The notes beneath the pieces are model-generated. The model was not told where the DNA came from. It made no database searches and saw nothing but the letters and a program-made list of their open reading frames with translations. The position numbers and the translations under genes were made by a program. This document shows, in pieces, positions 10,724 through 21,508 of a DNA stretch of 64,000 nucleotides; positions within the stretch are counted from its first letter, which is position 1; each line of letters opens with the position of its first letter. Source of the DNA: Pochonia chlamydosporia 170 (taxonomy: Eukaryota; Ascomycota; Sordariomycetes; Hypocreales; Clavicipitaceae); assembly GCF_001653235.2 (NCBI RefSeq), contig NC_035790.1, forward strand, positions 806,001 to 870,000. Direction: 5' to 3'.

Positions 10724-11662
10724 GCCGTAGTTTCGTTTTAGATACTAAGTTTTTTGTAGCTCAGAAACGGTTGAGAAGGTTTCGACGACAGAAGTCTGAG
10801 TTGCTTGGCAAGAGAGTGCTGCACATGGTTTTGTAGTTCAATTATTCTGAATATCTTTCTTGAAGAATATGCTCGCTTTTAAAAGTATTTCCGAGTCCAG
10901 CAGACCTGATGGATTTACTACTTTCATAAAGAATGATGATGTACATGTAGTTGAGCTAGAATTATATGCTACTGGAACCCATTTCTCCACGCTGTTGTGG
11001 TCATCTAAACCTTGGTAAACACTTGTATTTGTTGCATGAAGTCTTGGCAATTGAATTAAACTACTCGAAGAGCTGATTTAAAAGACTCACCTAGCGGAAC
11101 TAATCAAAAATCACATGGCTACGCTTAGCTGTTGGCAATGCCTACCAACTGTATGTATCGGGATAATTGGAACCTGCCTCAGCAAGTGTGCTGATTTGAT
11201 AAATGAATTTTTTATAGCCAAAATTCCTATCATGCACCACAGTGGTTTGACATCTTGATCATATTTCCTATGAGTGCAGATGGTCAACAAAATTAAAGCT
11301 TGCATGCGACAGCTATCCTAACTCAACCCTTGGAAAGGCGGGGGAATGACAAGCTTCAAGGACCTGGTTCAGGGACGATGATTTCAGATTACTTTGGATC
11401 TCTGGTCAAAAAAATGACCAGTACTTCGATATCTAATAGCAGGCACAAAAGACAACGCACCCCGCACCTGGCCGTGGCCATTTGTTACTCCCTTGGAGAG
11501 ACGTCTGAGAAAAGTGTTGACGGGCAGTCCGATTATCAGAGCAAGTTAATCTAGACAAAACCGCTTCCATTTGACACATCGCTACCAACACTGCCCTACC
11601 TATGGCAATTTTTAAATCTCGAAACTATATACAGATGAAAAACCAAGAAACTCAAGCTTCCA
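10724..11662. other. Intergenic, convergent 3' flanks
   Basis: Lies between the 3' ends of paralogue 2 (plus) and the GH64 gene (minus), so it should hold two terminators and 3' untranslated regions. AT-rich in the middle. No supported gene. Confidence 0.55.
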
Positions 11663-13015
11663 CTACGGAGGCGGAGCACCAACATAAATCGTCAAGGTAT
11701 CAGGGCTACCGGACGCAACAGTCCCAGAAGCATTCTCATTCCCATCAGGGTTGACATCGTCGTACGGGAAGGCATACCCCTTTCCATCCACCTCATTCTT
11801 GTGCACAAGTCGACTATAGTGATTTGTAGGGTTGACGGTATAGTAATGCGATGAATCCAGGCTAGGCTGCGTGTTACCTCCCGCAAGCAACAACGTCGAG
11901 CGGACAAAGGCGGCGCAGAGTCTAGGAACAACAGCATAATGAACACTATTATCACCAGCCTGGATGCCGAAAGGTCCGCTGTTGCAGCCCCAGATGTCTC
12001 CGGCATTGGGCTTCGCATAGCCGCGATTATCACCGTCACAGTTCATGGTTGCCCCTGAGACGCGACATTTGACATTCCCTGCGCCAGTCTGCGTATTGAT
12101 AGTCAATGGTGTTGAGGCATAGTGACTCCATACTTGGTCTGCATACGCATTCCAATAGTTGGCAAAGCCGCTCGGATTGACGACGGAATACTGTCCTGGA
12201 GATAAGACGCGAAGCAAAGCGCCAGATGAGCTCGCGACGCAGCTGCTGCTCCATGGGTATCCTTCTCTGTTGGTCTGGTCTAGCAAACCATTGCAGATCT
12301 GGCTGACCGCGCCGCTGGAAAGGCCACGGGTGATTTGGGTGCCGCTCCCATCCTTGACGGACATGGCCATGCTGAGAATCATGCCCACAAAGTCGACGTA
12401 GCTGATGTTTGCGTAGAGTGCCAGCGCAGTGGTGTAAGTCATTTCAACGAAGCCCCAGTTGAGACCTGAGCTCGGGTCTTGTGTATTAGACACGGATGGC
12501 TGAACCAGACCGTCGCCGTTGGGCGTCTTGACCATGAAGAAGCTCAGTTTGCCTTCCGCAAAGTAGATCCGAGCAGAGCTGAGGGTTATGGGCAGCGTCA
12601 TTTTGAATGTGCTTCCCTTGGCGGGCAGCGGGACAGCAAGATTCTGGCTGATTGGGACGGGAACCGCAGAGCCTCCAGAGCTGGGATATACCAGGGAGCC
12701 GTCTCCGAGCACGAAGACGATGCGGTTGTCTGAATCCAGGCCTTGGATGTATGCATTGACTTGGTTACCGCTGAAGTTGTTGACAAATTGTAAGGGGAGA
12801 TGGCCGGGGAGGGCACGCGAAGTAATCTTTCGATTGATTCTCGTTGTTGTAGGGCCGTGGTAAGTGCCGTTTAGGGTGTTGTCCTTTGTGACCTTTACGT
12901 CTTTGATGGTGCCGGGTTTGGCGATGGTGAAGCCGCCTTTCTTGGAGGCGGTGGTGAGGGAAGGGAGAGCTGTAGCCACGCCAGCAATGGCGGCCACTAA
13001 CAGACAGAGCCGCAT
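11663..13015 (-). CDS. Secreted GH64 beta-1,3-glucanase
   Basis: Intronless 450-residue protein. Residues 1-17 ('MRLCLLVAAIAGVATAL') are a signal peptide. The body has features of glycoside hydrolase family 64 (laminaripentaose-producing, thaumatin-like fold): 'LPLQFVNNFSGNQVNAYI', 'IYFAEGKLSFF', 'NWGFVEMTY', 'SYVDFVGMILSMAM', a central 'YWNAYADQVWSHYA', and near the end 'CAAFVRSTLL' and 'YDDVNPDGNENASG'. GH64 enzymes cut beta-1,3-glucan from the chain end; in fungi they act on their own wall or on other fungi. Length matches the family (about 400-450). It faces paralogue 2 convergently and is the third secreted product in about 5 kb. The family call is from recalled motifs; I did not locate the catalytic acid residues with certainty. 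Confidence 0.8.
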   Translation of the reverse strand: MRLCLLVAAIAGVATALPSLTTASKKGGFTIAKPGTIKDVKVTKDNTLNGTYHGPTTTRINRKITSRALPGHLPLQFVNNFSGNQVNAYIQGLDSDNRIVFVLGDGSLVYPSSGGSAVPVPISQNLAVPLPAKGSTFKMTLPITLSSARIYFAEGKLSFFMVKTPNGDGLVQPSVSNTQDPSSGLNWGFVEMTYTTALALYANISYVDFVGMILSMAMSVKDGSGTQITRGLSSGAVSQICNGLLDQTNREGYPWSSSCVASSSGALLRVLSPGQYSVVNPSGFANYWNAYADQVWSHYASTPLTINTQTGAGNVKCRVSGATMNCDGDNRGYAKPNAGDIWGCNSGPFGIQAGDNSVHYAVVPRLCAAFVRSTLLLAGGNTQPSLDSSHYYTVNPTNHYSRLVHKNEVDGKGYAFPYDDVNPDGNENASGTVASGSPDTLTIYVGAPPP

Positions 13016-15475
13016 GTTGAAAGTATAAGGACCAGGAAGACGAAATATTGAATATCAGGAAGAGAATATAGTGAGTATAATCTTGGAGTGAATAGTATAA
13101 CCTGGCGGGGGATTTGTCTAACTTCATGAAGGTTATCACGAGTTATATAGTTCCCAAAGCAGCTCTTAATTGCTCACCAAGTATGACTTCCCCGTGGGGA
13201 GTTTCGGCAGTGCCAGGCATATCACCATGGCATTGCAACTAACAGTCAAAATGGAAGTTGTCGTTGCCAACCAGCCGAGAAGACACCGGTGGTTGGGTCA
13301 GGAAACGTTGTATCATACGGTCTATGCCAAAACGGATACCTACAAAACCTGGTATTGGTAATACACGGCGCATTGCGTTCTTTCACGCCAAGTTTTGCGA
13401 TATTTAAGAGTCATTTTGCGTTTTGATGGGGGCTATCTACAGTACAGAATTTAGCCGCCCTCGGTGCTATTCTCTACGGGCCACCTTCGGTCAATCTGGG
13501 AGCCTTGGACTTGGACGAAAGACGGGACTAGAAATCTGCATGGGTTAGGACTTGGCAGGAGGATGAACCGGCAGATGACTTTGTGGGGGTTTGCGGCTCC
13601 TTGGTTGATCATTAGCAGGGCCAAGATTCGATAGTATTACGACAGCTACGTGTAAGTGCTAACAGCAGCAGGAATTTGTCATGTATGCTCAAGAGAAGTG
13701 AGGTCTTGGGACCTGCTGAATAAAGACAAGCATCATCATACTAGGTTTGAAAATAGAATGGCATTGTATTTCGGACAGTTTCAATATACAGGAAATAGAG
13801 AACAAAAGACAATATGACTAAGTCTGTAGAGAGGCTCGCATATGAGGTATAATCTGAATAAGCGACCATGTCGGTGATATCCAACAGAGCAGAAACTAGT
13901 TGCCATGTCGATCCTAAGTCCTGATACACCACGCTTGCCAGTCTAATCTCAACCCAACTCAGCTCCGAAGCGCCACTCACTCAATCACAAGGCATCACCA
14001 AGCCTCTTCAACTACGTCTCGACATCTACCAACTGCAATTTAAACTAGTTTACCTGCCCTGCAACTCCTTCAACCATCAAAATCCCCGAAGCGTACCAAT
14101 TAGCGCCTAGCCCAGGTTAACCCATCTCGGCACCAACGTCTCGAAACGGATAAAACACTTAGTAGCTCGAATATTGCCGCTGCAGCATCCCCACCACCAA
14201 CCGGGTTGCTTTTGTCTGAATCGAGTATCTCGCCGGCGGCACATCGGCGAGAAGGGGTAGACTAGAGGTAACGTCACGCGAAAACAAAAACTCACTGGCG
14301 CCAAGGCAGTTCTTGCAAGTGCTTATTGCTGGTAGTGTGTATGCTTTTCATCACATGGCGTGCGAACTGGAATAGGATGAGATACCCTGCCCTGGATCGG
14401 AGTCGGAGAGGTGACTGGACTAGTCTGATTTGAGAAGGAATAAACCTTGGGCTTTTAAAGCTATCGCGTTATCGGCCAGGAACAATCTACATCATCCGGA
14501 ACGCTAAATGCGGGGATCCACGGCCAGTACAGTTTGGGGTTAGTTTTGAAGCTGGGTGCAAGGAACGTAGTCATGCAGGAATAATGATGCGGAAGATTAC
14601 CGAATGGAAGGGCTTTACGACAAGAGGGGTGTTTGCTTAGAGGGAGACTCATGTTGATGTTGCTCAATGCTGGCGTCTATGGCTATACTGTGTTCTGAGA
14701 ATGACAGGCAATTTGACTATCAAGGGTTGTCAACAACTCGCTTGAAGCAAATTATGATAAATCATGGGTAGTTTTCTTAAGTAACTTCACATCTGCTGTA
14801 TGCTTGTCCACTTACTCTTTGCGTTGTTGAGTTGCTGTTCAAGTTGCAGAACCCATCTCTTACAACCCCTTTAGCCGTACATTGAGCTTTCCAGCACAAC
14901 CTCCTACTTTGCTACTTAATCTTGTATTTGGTTATATAAGCTGGACAAGGCAGTTGTATTGATTCCAGTCTGTGAAACATTGCGTCCTTGCTCACCGCCA
15001 AGAACACAATTCCGCTCACGGTGCCACATAAGATGCAGTTTTATGAAGGAAAACGACCGCTAGGCTGTTTAGCCTGGAACATCTGTAGTTATTAGGGCCA
15101 AGTATAAGCTACGGATAGACTACTAGTATGGTCTATTGCTCTGATGCTCATTTGGGTCAGAAACTGAGGTGGCATCAAGGACTCAACAAACACAATAAAA
15201 GGTGACTTCACTGCCAGCCCACACATTGTCAACTTTTTACATTTTATTGTCTAATATTTTCGCTATTCCATTTCGCCCCAGCATAGTAAATGGGACCTTG
15301 TCAGATGAAGCATGTTACCAAGTTATACAGCGTTAAAACGAAAAAAGACCCCAAATCCTCTAGAACCATATCTGGCTCCCCTTAGCCATGTTACTATCAC
15401 ACGGGGCATTCAATCTGCTGCCTTTTGCCCCCCTCACTCCAGATGAAGTCCCAGCAACTATGTATCCTCTACTCG
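13016..15475. other. Gene-free tract between GH64 and SPT6
   Basis: About 2.5 kb holding the GH64 promoter on the left and the SPT6 3' flank on the right. Open frames are all under 80 codons, mostly without ATG starts, and show no motifs. No tRNA-like cloverleaf or long repeat recognised. Confidence 0.55.
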
Positions 15476-18400
15476 TTACCGGTTTCCCATCTTCGAAAAC
15501 TCGTTCTGGTATCGTAGCTTGAAGCCGTTGCACAACGCACGCATGTCAGGATACTGGTATCCCTTCAATTCGTAACCTTGCGGAATAGCACGAACAGGGA
15601 GGCCAATAACCCTAGCCGTTCTGCTAGCCTTGAAGCAGAGCCAGAAATACCCAGGATGCTTCGGATCAATGCAGAAGGCATATGCGGATCGGTTGGGATT
15701 GGCATCAATGTATGTGGTTAGCCATTTCTCTGTTTGATCGTTAGTCATTGGTCGACGATATTGGTGCCACTGTGCTGCAAGGAGTTGCTTACCCGTCTCG
15801 GATCTTGACCTGCTCTGATACTTGTCATGACGCATGAGCTCCTCAACCTTTCGTGCCATTGCCTTGACGTGATCCACAATCAACTCATCAAGATCACTGT
15901 ATGTGTACTTGCCACCAATTCGCAAAAGTTTGCCAACAGAGAACTCTGTGTCCTTTTGCATCTCCAACACGTCGATGTGCTGGTACACATTGTCGGCGAC
16001 TTTCCACGTAATGGCCAAATGGTCGTTGCCCTTGGATGAGGGGCGAATAATCACCTCACCCGACGGCTGTGAGCCAAGATACTCCTCCGCCTGTATCGAG
16101 TTGAAGGGCTTGAAGTTGGGGTGCTTGACAACTCGTTGCGTCCTTCCCGTGCTGTGGTCTTTCTCACGAAGCTCCTCCTTATCTGATGATTCAAGGTTGT
16201 AGTCCCACCCGTCACGCCCGTAGTTTAATGGCCGTTTGAAAGGCACCCGCAGTGCATCCTCCCGCATGGATAGCTTTGCCATGAAATCTTTGTAATTCAG
16301 CTCCAGAATCTTGGCCTGTGCAGTCTGGCCAGTGCTCAAGACCTCCTTGACCGAGGCGCGATTTGTGACTTCGTGCGCCTCAACCCTACCTTCAATACCA
16401 CAGTCAAGCTTGACAATGGCAAAGTCGTCTCGGACCATGCGAACATTGACAGGCACAATCATGCCTTCGCATAGTGACGACTTGGTCTCGCCGGTAAACA
16501 TCGTAAAGACCTCGGACTGGTTCAGTGGCGCAAAGCTTCTTCGCAATTCTTCGTAAGGGGCTTGGAGTTCTGCGCTGATGGCCTCCAGTGTCGCACGCTT
16601 CCGCTGATTAAAGTTGGTCAATAACTGATCAGCGTACTCGTCAAGGACAAGTTCGTTGACTCGCTCTTGCTCGTCTTGCTTGAAGAGTTTCCGCACAATT
16701 GCTCCAGGTCCGTTTTCGTCCGTTTCGGCCTTGACGTCTTCTTCATCCAGCTCCAATGCATCAGCAGCCATCTTGCGACCAAGTTCATAGTCTTCAGGGT
16801 GGACTCGTGTGTTGTCGAGGGGGTCAGATGATGGGTTGGTGGCATCATAGTCGATGTAGAGGAAACTGGCACAGTTGTTCCAAACGCGAGGTCCGACAAC
16901 GGGCAACTTGCCGCTGTCAGGATCACCGACGAGTTCATCTCGAGTGTTTACTGATCCGCCGTTGGCATTTATTGCCTTGATGACACTGGTGGCCTTTCGA
17001 GGACCCAAACCAGCAATATAAGGCAACAGGTTGGCAGTGTAAGAGCTAGTCATGGCGTCATTAATATTCACTCCGACCATGTTGACAGTATCAACCATGG
17101 CTGAGTCAAGGTACTTCATCAGCTTATCCTGCGGCAAGAGATGCTGGCAAGGATGGAATGACAGTGATGAGACGTCCTTGCCAAGGGCGGCATACTCCTT
17201 CATAGGGTTCTGCATGTACCGCGCCAAGCCAACGCAGTATCTTGTCACTGGGTTCAGGGCCGGGTGTTCGGCCATCGCACGGGGACTGTCCTTGTACAGG
17301 CGAGCAACCTCATCGTCCACAATGACTACTTCCAGAGGTTCCGTTCTGTAGTCATTGGTTTCAGGATCCTCGAACTCGGCTCCTCGGAGATCTTTGTCGG
17401 TTACGAGTGCCTCAACATCTCGTATCAGTCTGTTAGTTTCAGCACTCCAACCGCTGACGGCAATGACATCTGGACGGCGCCGTCGGACCAACTCGGCAAA
17501 TTCCTCTCGCTGGGCTTCATCTCGAGCCAGGTTACCAAACTTGCCTTGCTCGAGGACTCGACCATCTTCATCCACCCACGTCCAGCACGTTGGCTCGCGA
17601 GCTGGGTCGCTCATTCCATTTGACAGGGCCAAAACTCTAGGTGTCGTTCCGAGAATCATCCCCTTTGGCTTGTAGGGAGCCTGATCCAACTTTCGGTAAA
17701 ACTCTTGGCGGCACATCTTGAGAACTTCATCTTGGCAGAAAGTACGGATAACCTCTTTGACGTTCTTGACAATGACTTTTTCCAGTTTCGGGTACGCAAC
17801 GTCGAGAACCTTTTTGCGCTCCTCTCGCCATTGCTCGGCCCGATCACTGAAGTTCTCGGACTCGAATTCTTGATAGAGTTGTCGGCGGAAATCGTATCTT
17901 GGCGGCATATCCACTTTGATGTCAACTAGGCCCTCTTCTTCAGCTCGCATCATCTTGAGGAAGAGCTCTGGTTGATGCACCAGATCAGCAATCGCCTGAT
18001 TCTGCAAATATTTAATCTCGTAGTACGGATGAGAATCATCGATCTTTCGCAGACCCTTGTCCGTACGCCGACAGCTAAGCTCTGCTGCCTGGTAGTACGA
18101 GCTGCGGAAGTACTTGCGCATGCGAGGGCTTGCGAACAGTTCTTCCGAGTACATTTGACGAGCAGCGGAAATTACCTGATCCCCCGTGCTAAAGTTATCG
18201 TCGATCAAGCTATCAGCAAGATCCATGGGATATTGGGAGTCGTCATCTGGTGTGATCTTCTTCCCTTGTCGTAGAGCATTCTTCGCCAACTGATCAGCAG
18301 AGATACCGTACGCCTTGACGAAATAATACGTTTTGCCGTTGCGCACGCGGTCGAGCAGAGAAGACTTGGAGCCTGGTCTCTTGACCTGGGACACGTTGCC

Positions 18401-19891
18401 CGACATGACAGCAAGGTCCTTCAGTTTCGCGCCGTATTGAAACTGAACGTAGTCCTGCAAGTCTTGAAGTTCTTCCATGGTTGTAGCCTCGGGGATCATC
18501 TCTTCAATCATCTGGTCTTCCACGTCAAGCGACTTCAGGTTCTCATACGTCTTCTCAAGAGAATTTCTCTTGTCGACAAAGGATCTGAACTTGACATCCA
18601 GTTCCAGAATCCTCCACAGATCGTCTTGGTTAAGTAGCTTATCTGATTGAATGGTATAATCTGGACCATCCAGATCATCGCGTGTCGATTTTCGAATCTT
18701 CTTTGAATGCAGCAGGTAGTCCTTGCGATGCTGGAAGACGTATGGAACCTCGACCTCGTCCACGATAAAGAATTCGAGAACCTTGCCAACAGCCTTGCCG
18801 AATGGCGCCTGGAGCTCCTGGGCCAGGCCCTTCTTCGGCCACAGCTGGTTGGTGATCCATTTGGCTTCCTCTTTGAATTGGTCCGCCGTAAGTTGGAGGT
18901 TCTTAAACGCCTTGCGCTCTAATTGAAATCGTTCGGGTTCGTCTGTAAATCGAATTTCATTATCTTCGTCCGTGAGAAGCTTCTCCTTAAGTTGTGATGG
19001 CTCAAAAACGTCCTTGAGCTCGATGCCTTGTTCTTGCTGCTCACGGTCCTCTTCGTCATCTTCCAGTTGCAGCGCCCAGTCGTAGTCTTCACCATTGCCA
19101 AAGATGGCCTCCATATCATCCAAGGCATCTTTATCAAGCCCTGTGGTGTCGACAACGGCGCCTACGCCACGGTCTCTGGGTCGTGCAACCTCCAAATCTT
19201 CCAATCGGCGCGTTCGCTCGTCTTCGTCTTCGGGGAAGTCTTCCTCGATAAAGTCGTCAAACTCGTCGGCCTGAGCGCGCAGGTTTGACCTTCCGTAAGG
19301 GCGTTGCTCTGCGGCATCTTCGTCTTCGTCGGAAAAGATTTCGTCCAGGCCACGTCGTTCATTGGGGGATTCGTCTTCGTCGCGATGCCCACGTTTGAGC
19401 CGCTTGAATTTAGACTGCAAGGAGTGTAAGCATCTGGTCTAGCCACTTGGCAGGCGTTTTATATCGTACCTTGCTTTCTGGTTTGGTTCTTTCTCCGAAT
19501 TGTTCGCCAATCAGCTCCAAATCATCTTCATCAAGGCGCGCTTCCTCTTCGCGATCCCGGTGTTCGCGTTTTCTCTTGACGGGGCGTGGCTCTGCGTCGG
19601 AGTCGGCATCTTCCTCTTCTTCCTCCTCTTCTTCATCAACAATGAAGCCCTCGCGTACCTAAAAAACAATGGTTTCATTAGCGAATACGAAGGCAAGATG
19701 CAGCGATCAGCACGCACCTTGCGAGCTTCCTCTTCGTCATCGTCGTCTTCTTCTTCTTCACTGGAGTCATCGACGCGGGGCCCATTTCGTCTAACCCGCT
19801 CCTCCCCAGTCTCCTCGTCATATGATTCGTCATCTTCCTCATCGTCCAACTCGGCCTCGCCCGAAATCAAGTCGCGCATGCTGTTGCTCAT
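15476..19891 (-). CDS. spt6: Transcription elongation factor SPT6
   Basis: Four exons (19718-19891, 19470-19658, 15793-19414, 15476-15729) give 1412 residues, the usual length of fungal Spt6. Order of parts: a very acidic N-terminus (residues 10-130, runs of D/E mixed with K/R); a helical core; a YqgF/RuvC-like region with 'RRRPDVIAVSGWSAETNR'; a helix-hairpin-helix part ('LLPYIAGLGPRKATSVIKA'); an S1 RNA-binding domain ('IVKLDCGIEGRVEAHE'); and C-terminal tandem SH2 domains ('PSGEVIIRPSSKGNDH' is the phosphopeptide-binding strand). Spt6 is a histone chaperone that travels with RNA polymerase II in the nucleus. The last intron (15730-15792) is 63 bases, a multiple of three and free of stops, so the unspliced frame stays open; its GTAAGC donor, CTAAC branch and CAG acceptor, and the 'SETEKWLTTYID' junction, argue it is removed. 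Confidence 0.95.
15730..15792 (-). other. spt6: Stop-free, 3n-length intron in SPT6
   Basis: 63 bases with GTAAGC at the donor, TGACTAAC near the end and ACAG at the acceptor. Retention would insert 21 residues between the S1 and SH2 parts without a stop. Gene finders that rely on open frames will miss it. Confidence 0.75.
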
Positions 19892-20926
19892 CGTGACTGT
19901 GAGAGGGGAGTCGTCTCAGGCACCACTCGCTGCTTGTCCAGCCCGGTTCGATCAAAGGCCGTGGATGAAGTTATCTTGGCCGACCAGTGGGGTTTAGAGA
20001 CGCAAAACCGAGGAAGACGTCAATGGCTCGGCCGCCTGTGAGCTTGTCGAAGAAGCGGAAACGGTTGCGCTGCGTCTCCCTTTGTGCTTGGGATTTTTTG
20101 GAGTCGCATCAAGACCAGCTCTTCATCGTGTGTGGCAGGGGTCTGAGGAATTACACATGTTCCGAAACCTTGGTGTGATTATGTAATCCATACAGTGCAT
20201 CCCAGCATTGGCCTCCACCTCACTGAGGACCCCAGGAGAGTTACTCATTTGGCACAGTGATGGCGATTGGGATGCAACGAGGCTTTACAGTTGGTGCATA
20301 GAATGGTAAAAGACGGCAATACGGTGCCTTGCTAATGCACAGCTCACAACAGCACGCGCGATGTGATCCGTATTGCTACAGCTGATCCGCCATGAGTTGA
20401 ATTGTGTACCGACGTGAGATGTTAGGTCCCAATACGTCTGTCTGTCGTTAGGTTCTATCAGAACACAGCGAATACACACTCGTGATTTCGTATGCCTTTT
20501 ATTTACGCTTTTGGTGAAAATAGTTCCCCTGCCCCAGACCAGGTGCTTTGCGACTGAGGACACTTTGAGCCTGGAGACTAAACTACTTAAAAACTTACCT
20601 TCGGTCGCCGCCTTCTTGCTCACGGGTAGGTCGTCTAACGTCAGAGCTCGTGCATGAGATTATACGGAAACGCTCAGTCGTAGGGAGCCTTTTCGTTTTC
20701 TTTCTCTGAGACTGGGAGGACTAGTCCCACTCGACCTCGAAAATTGGCCCGATGCTGACAGCATGACAATTCGGTACTTCGTTTTCCTTAATAGGACTGG
20801 GTGTTGCTCAACTCAGCCCCTCAGGCAACCCTTATATGAAGCCAACATCGCAGTACTTAACTGGGGGATTCTGCACATCATCAGTGCTTCCTAGTTTCGT
20901 GATCTTACAGGACCAATACCTTGAAC
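19892..20926. other. Divergent promoter region of SPT6 and the Nudix gene
   Basis: 1035 bases between two start codons facing away from each other. Open frames are short and motif-free. I see no repeat or RNA gene. Confidence 0.55.
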
Positions 20927-21508
20927 ATGGCAGAACCGCAAGGCAATTTTCACGTCCATCCCGACGCAGCGCCGTACGATACATCCATCACAGACTACCT
21001 TCACAATGACCCGCATATCCAAAATGTCTGCATCGGGGCAGTGATAGGTTGCGGCAATCAAATGCTGCTCATCCAACGCGCAGAACATGACTTTGCTGGA
21101 CTCAAATGGGAAGTCCCCGGAGGAGCATGCGAACATGACAAGGACAAGACAATTCTACACTCGGTAGAACGGGAAGTCTGGGAGGAAACAGGCTTACACG
21201 TGCGCAGCATCCGGCGACTTGTTGACTTCGAAGAGTTTCAAGATATTGCCGGAGAAAAGAAGGGTAGATATATATGGCGCAAACTTACGTTCCAGGTTGA
21301 AGTCGAAGAAGGTTATGGGTTGGATGCTTTGGAGAAGCGACGAGTCATTGAGGAGTCCATCAAAATGGATCCGAATGAGCATTGCGACTGGGGATGGGCG
21401 ACGAAGGAGGATGTTGAAAAGTGTGTGTGGGAGAAGGGAAAGTTGGATTTCATGGGGCTGCAACAGAAGACGTTACTTGAGGGCTTTGCTGCCATGGATA
21501 TGTACTAG
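20927..21508 (+). CDS. Nudix hydrolase
   Basis: Single exon, 193 residues. The ATG at 20927 is the first in frame. The Nudix box is visible as 'PGGACEHDKDK...' followed by 'REVWEETGL' (about residues 68-93): the REVWEET part that binds the metal is intact, while the spacing from the glycine to RE is two to three residues longer than the canonical GX5EX7REUXEEXGU. Upstream 'CIGAVIGCGNQMLLIQRA' forms the usual first strands of the fold. Such proteins hydrolyse nucleoside diphosphates linked to another moiety, often as housecleaning; the substrate cannot be read from the sequence. No targeting signal is seen, so the product is probably cytosolic or nuclear. The gene is divergent from SPT6. The lengthened box recurs, to my recollection, in other fungal Nudix proteins. 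Confidence 0.85.
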   Translation: MAEPQGNFHVHPDAAPYDTSITDYLHNDPHIQNVCIGAVIGCGNQMLLIQRAEHDFAGLKWEVPGGACEHDKDKTILHSVEREVWEETGLHVRSIRRLVDFEEFQDIAGEKKGRYIWRKLTFQVEVEEGYGLDALEKRRVIEESIKMDPNEHCDWGWATKEDVEKCVWEKGKLDFMGLQQKTLLEGFAAMDMY

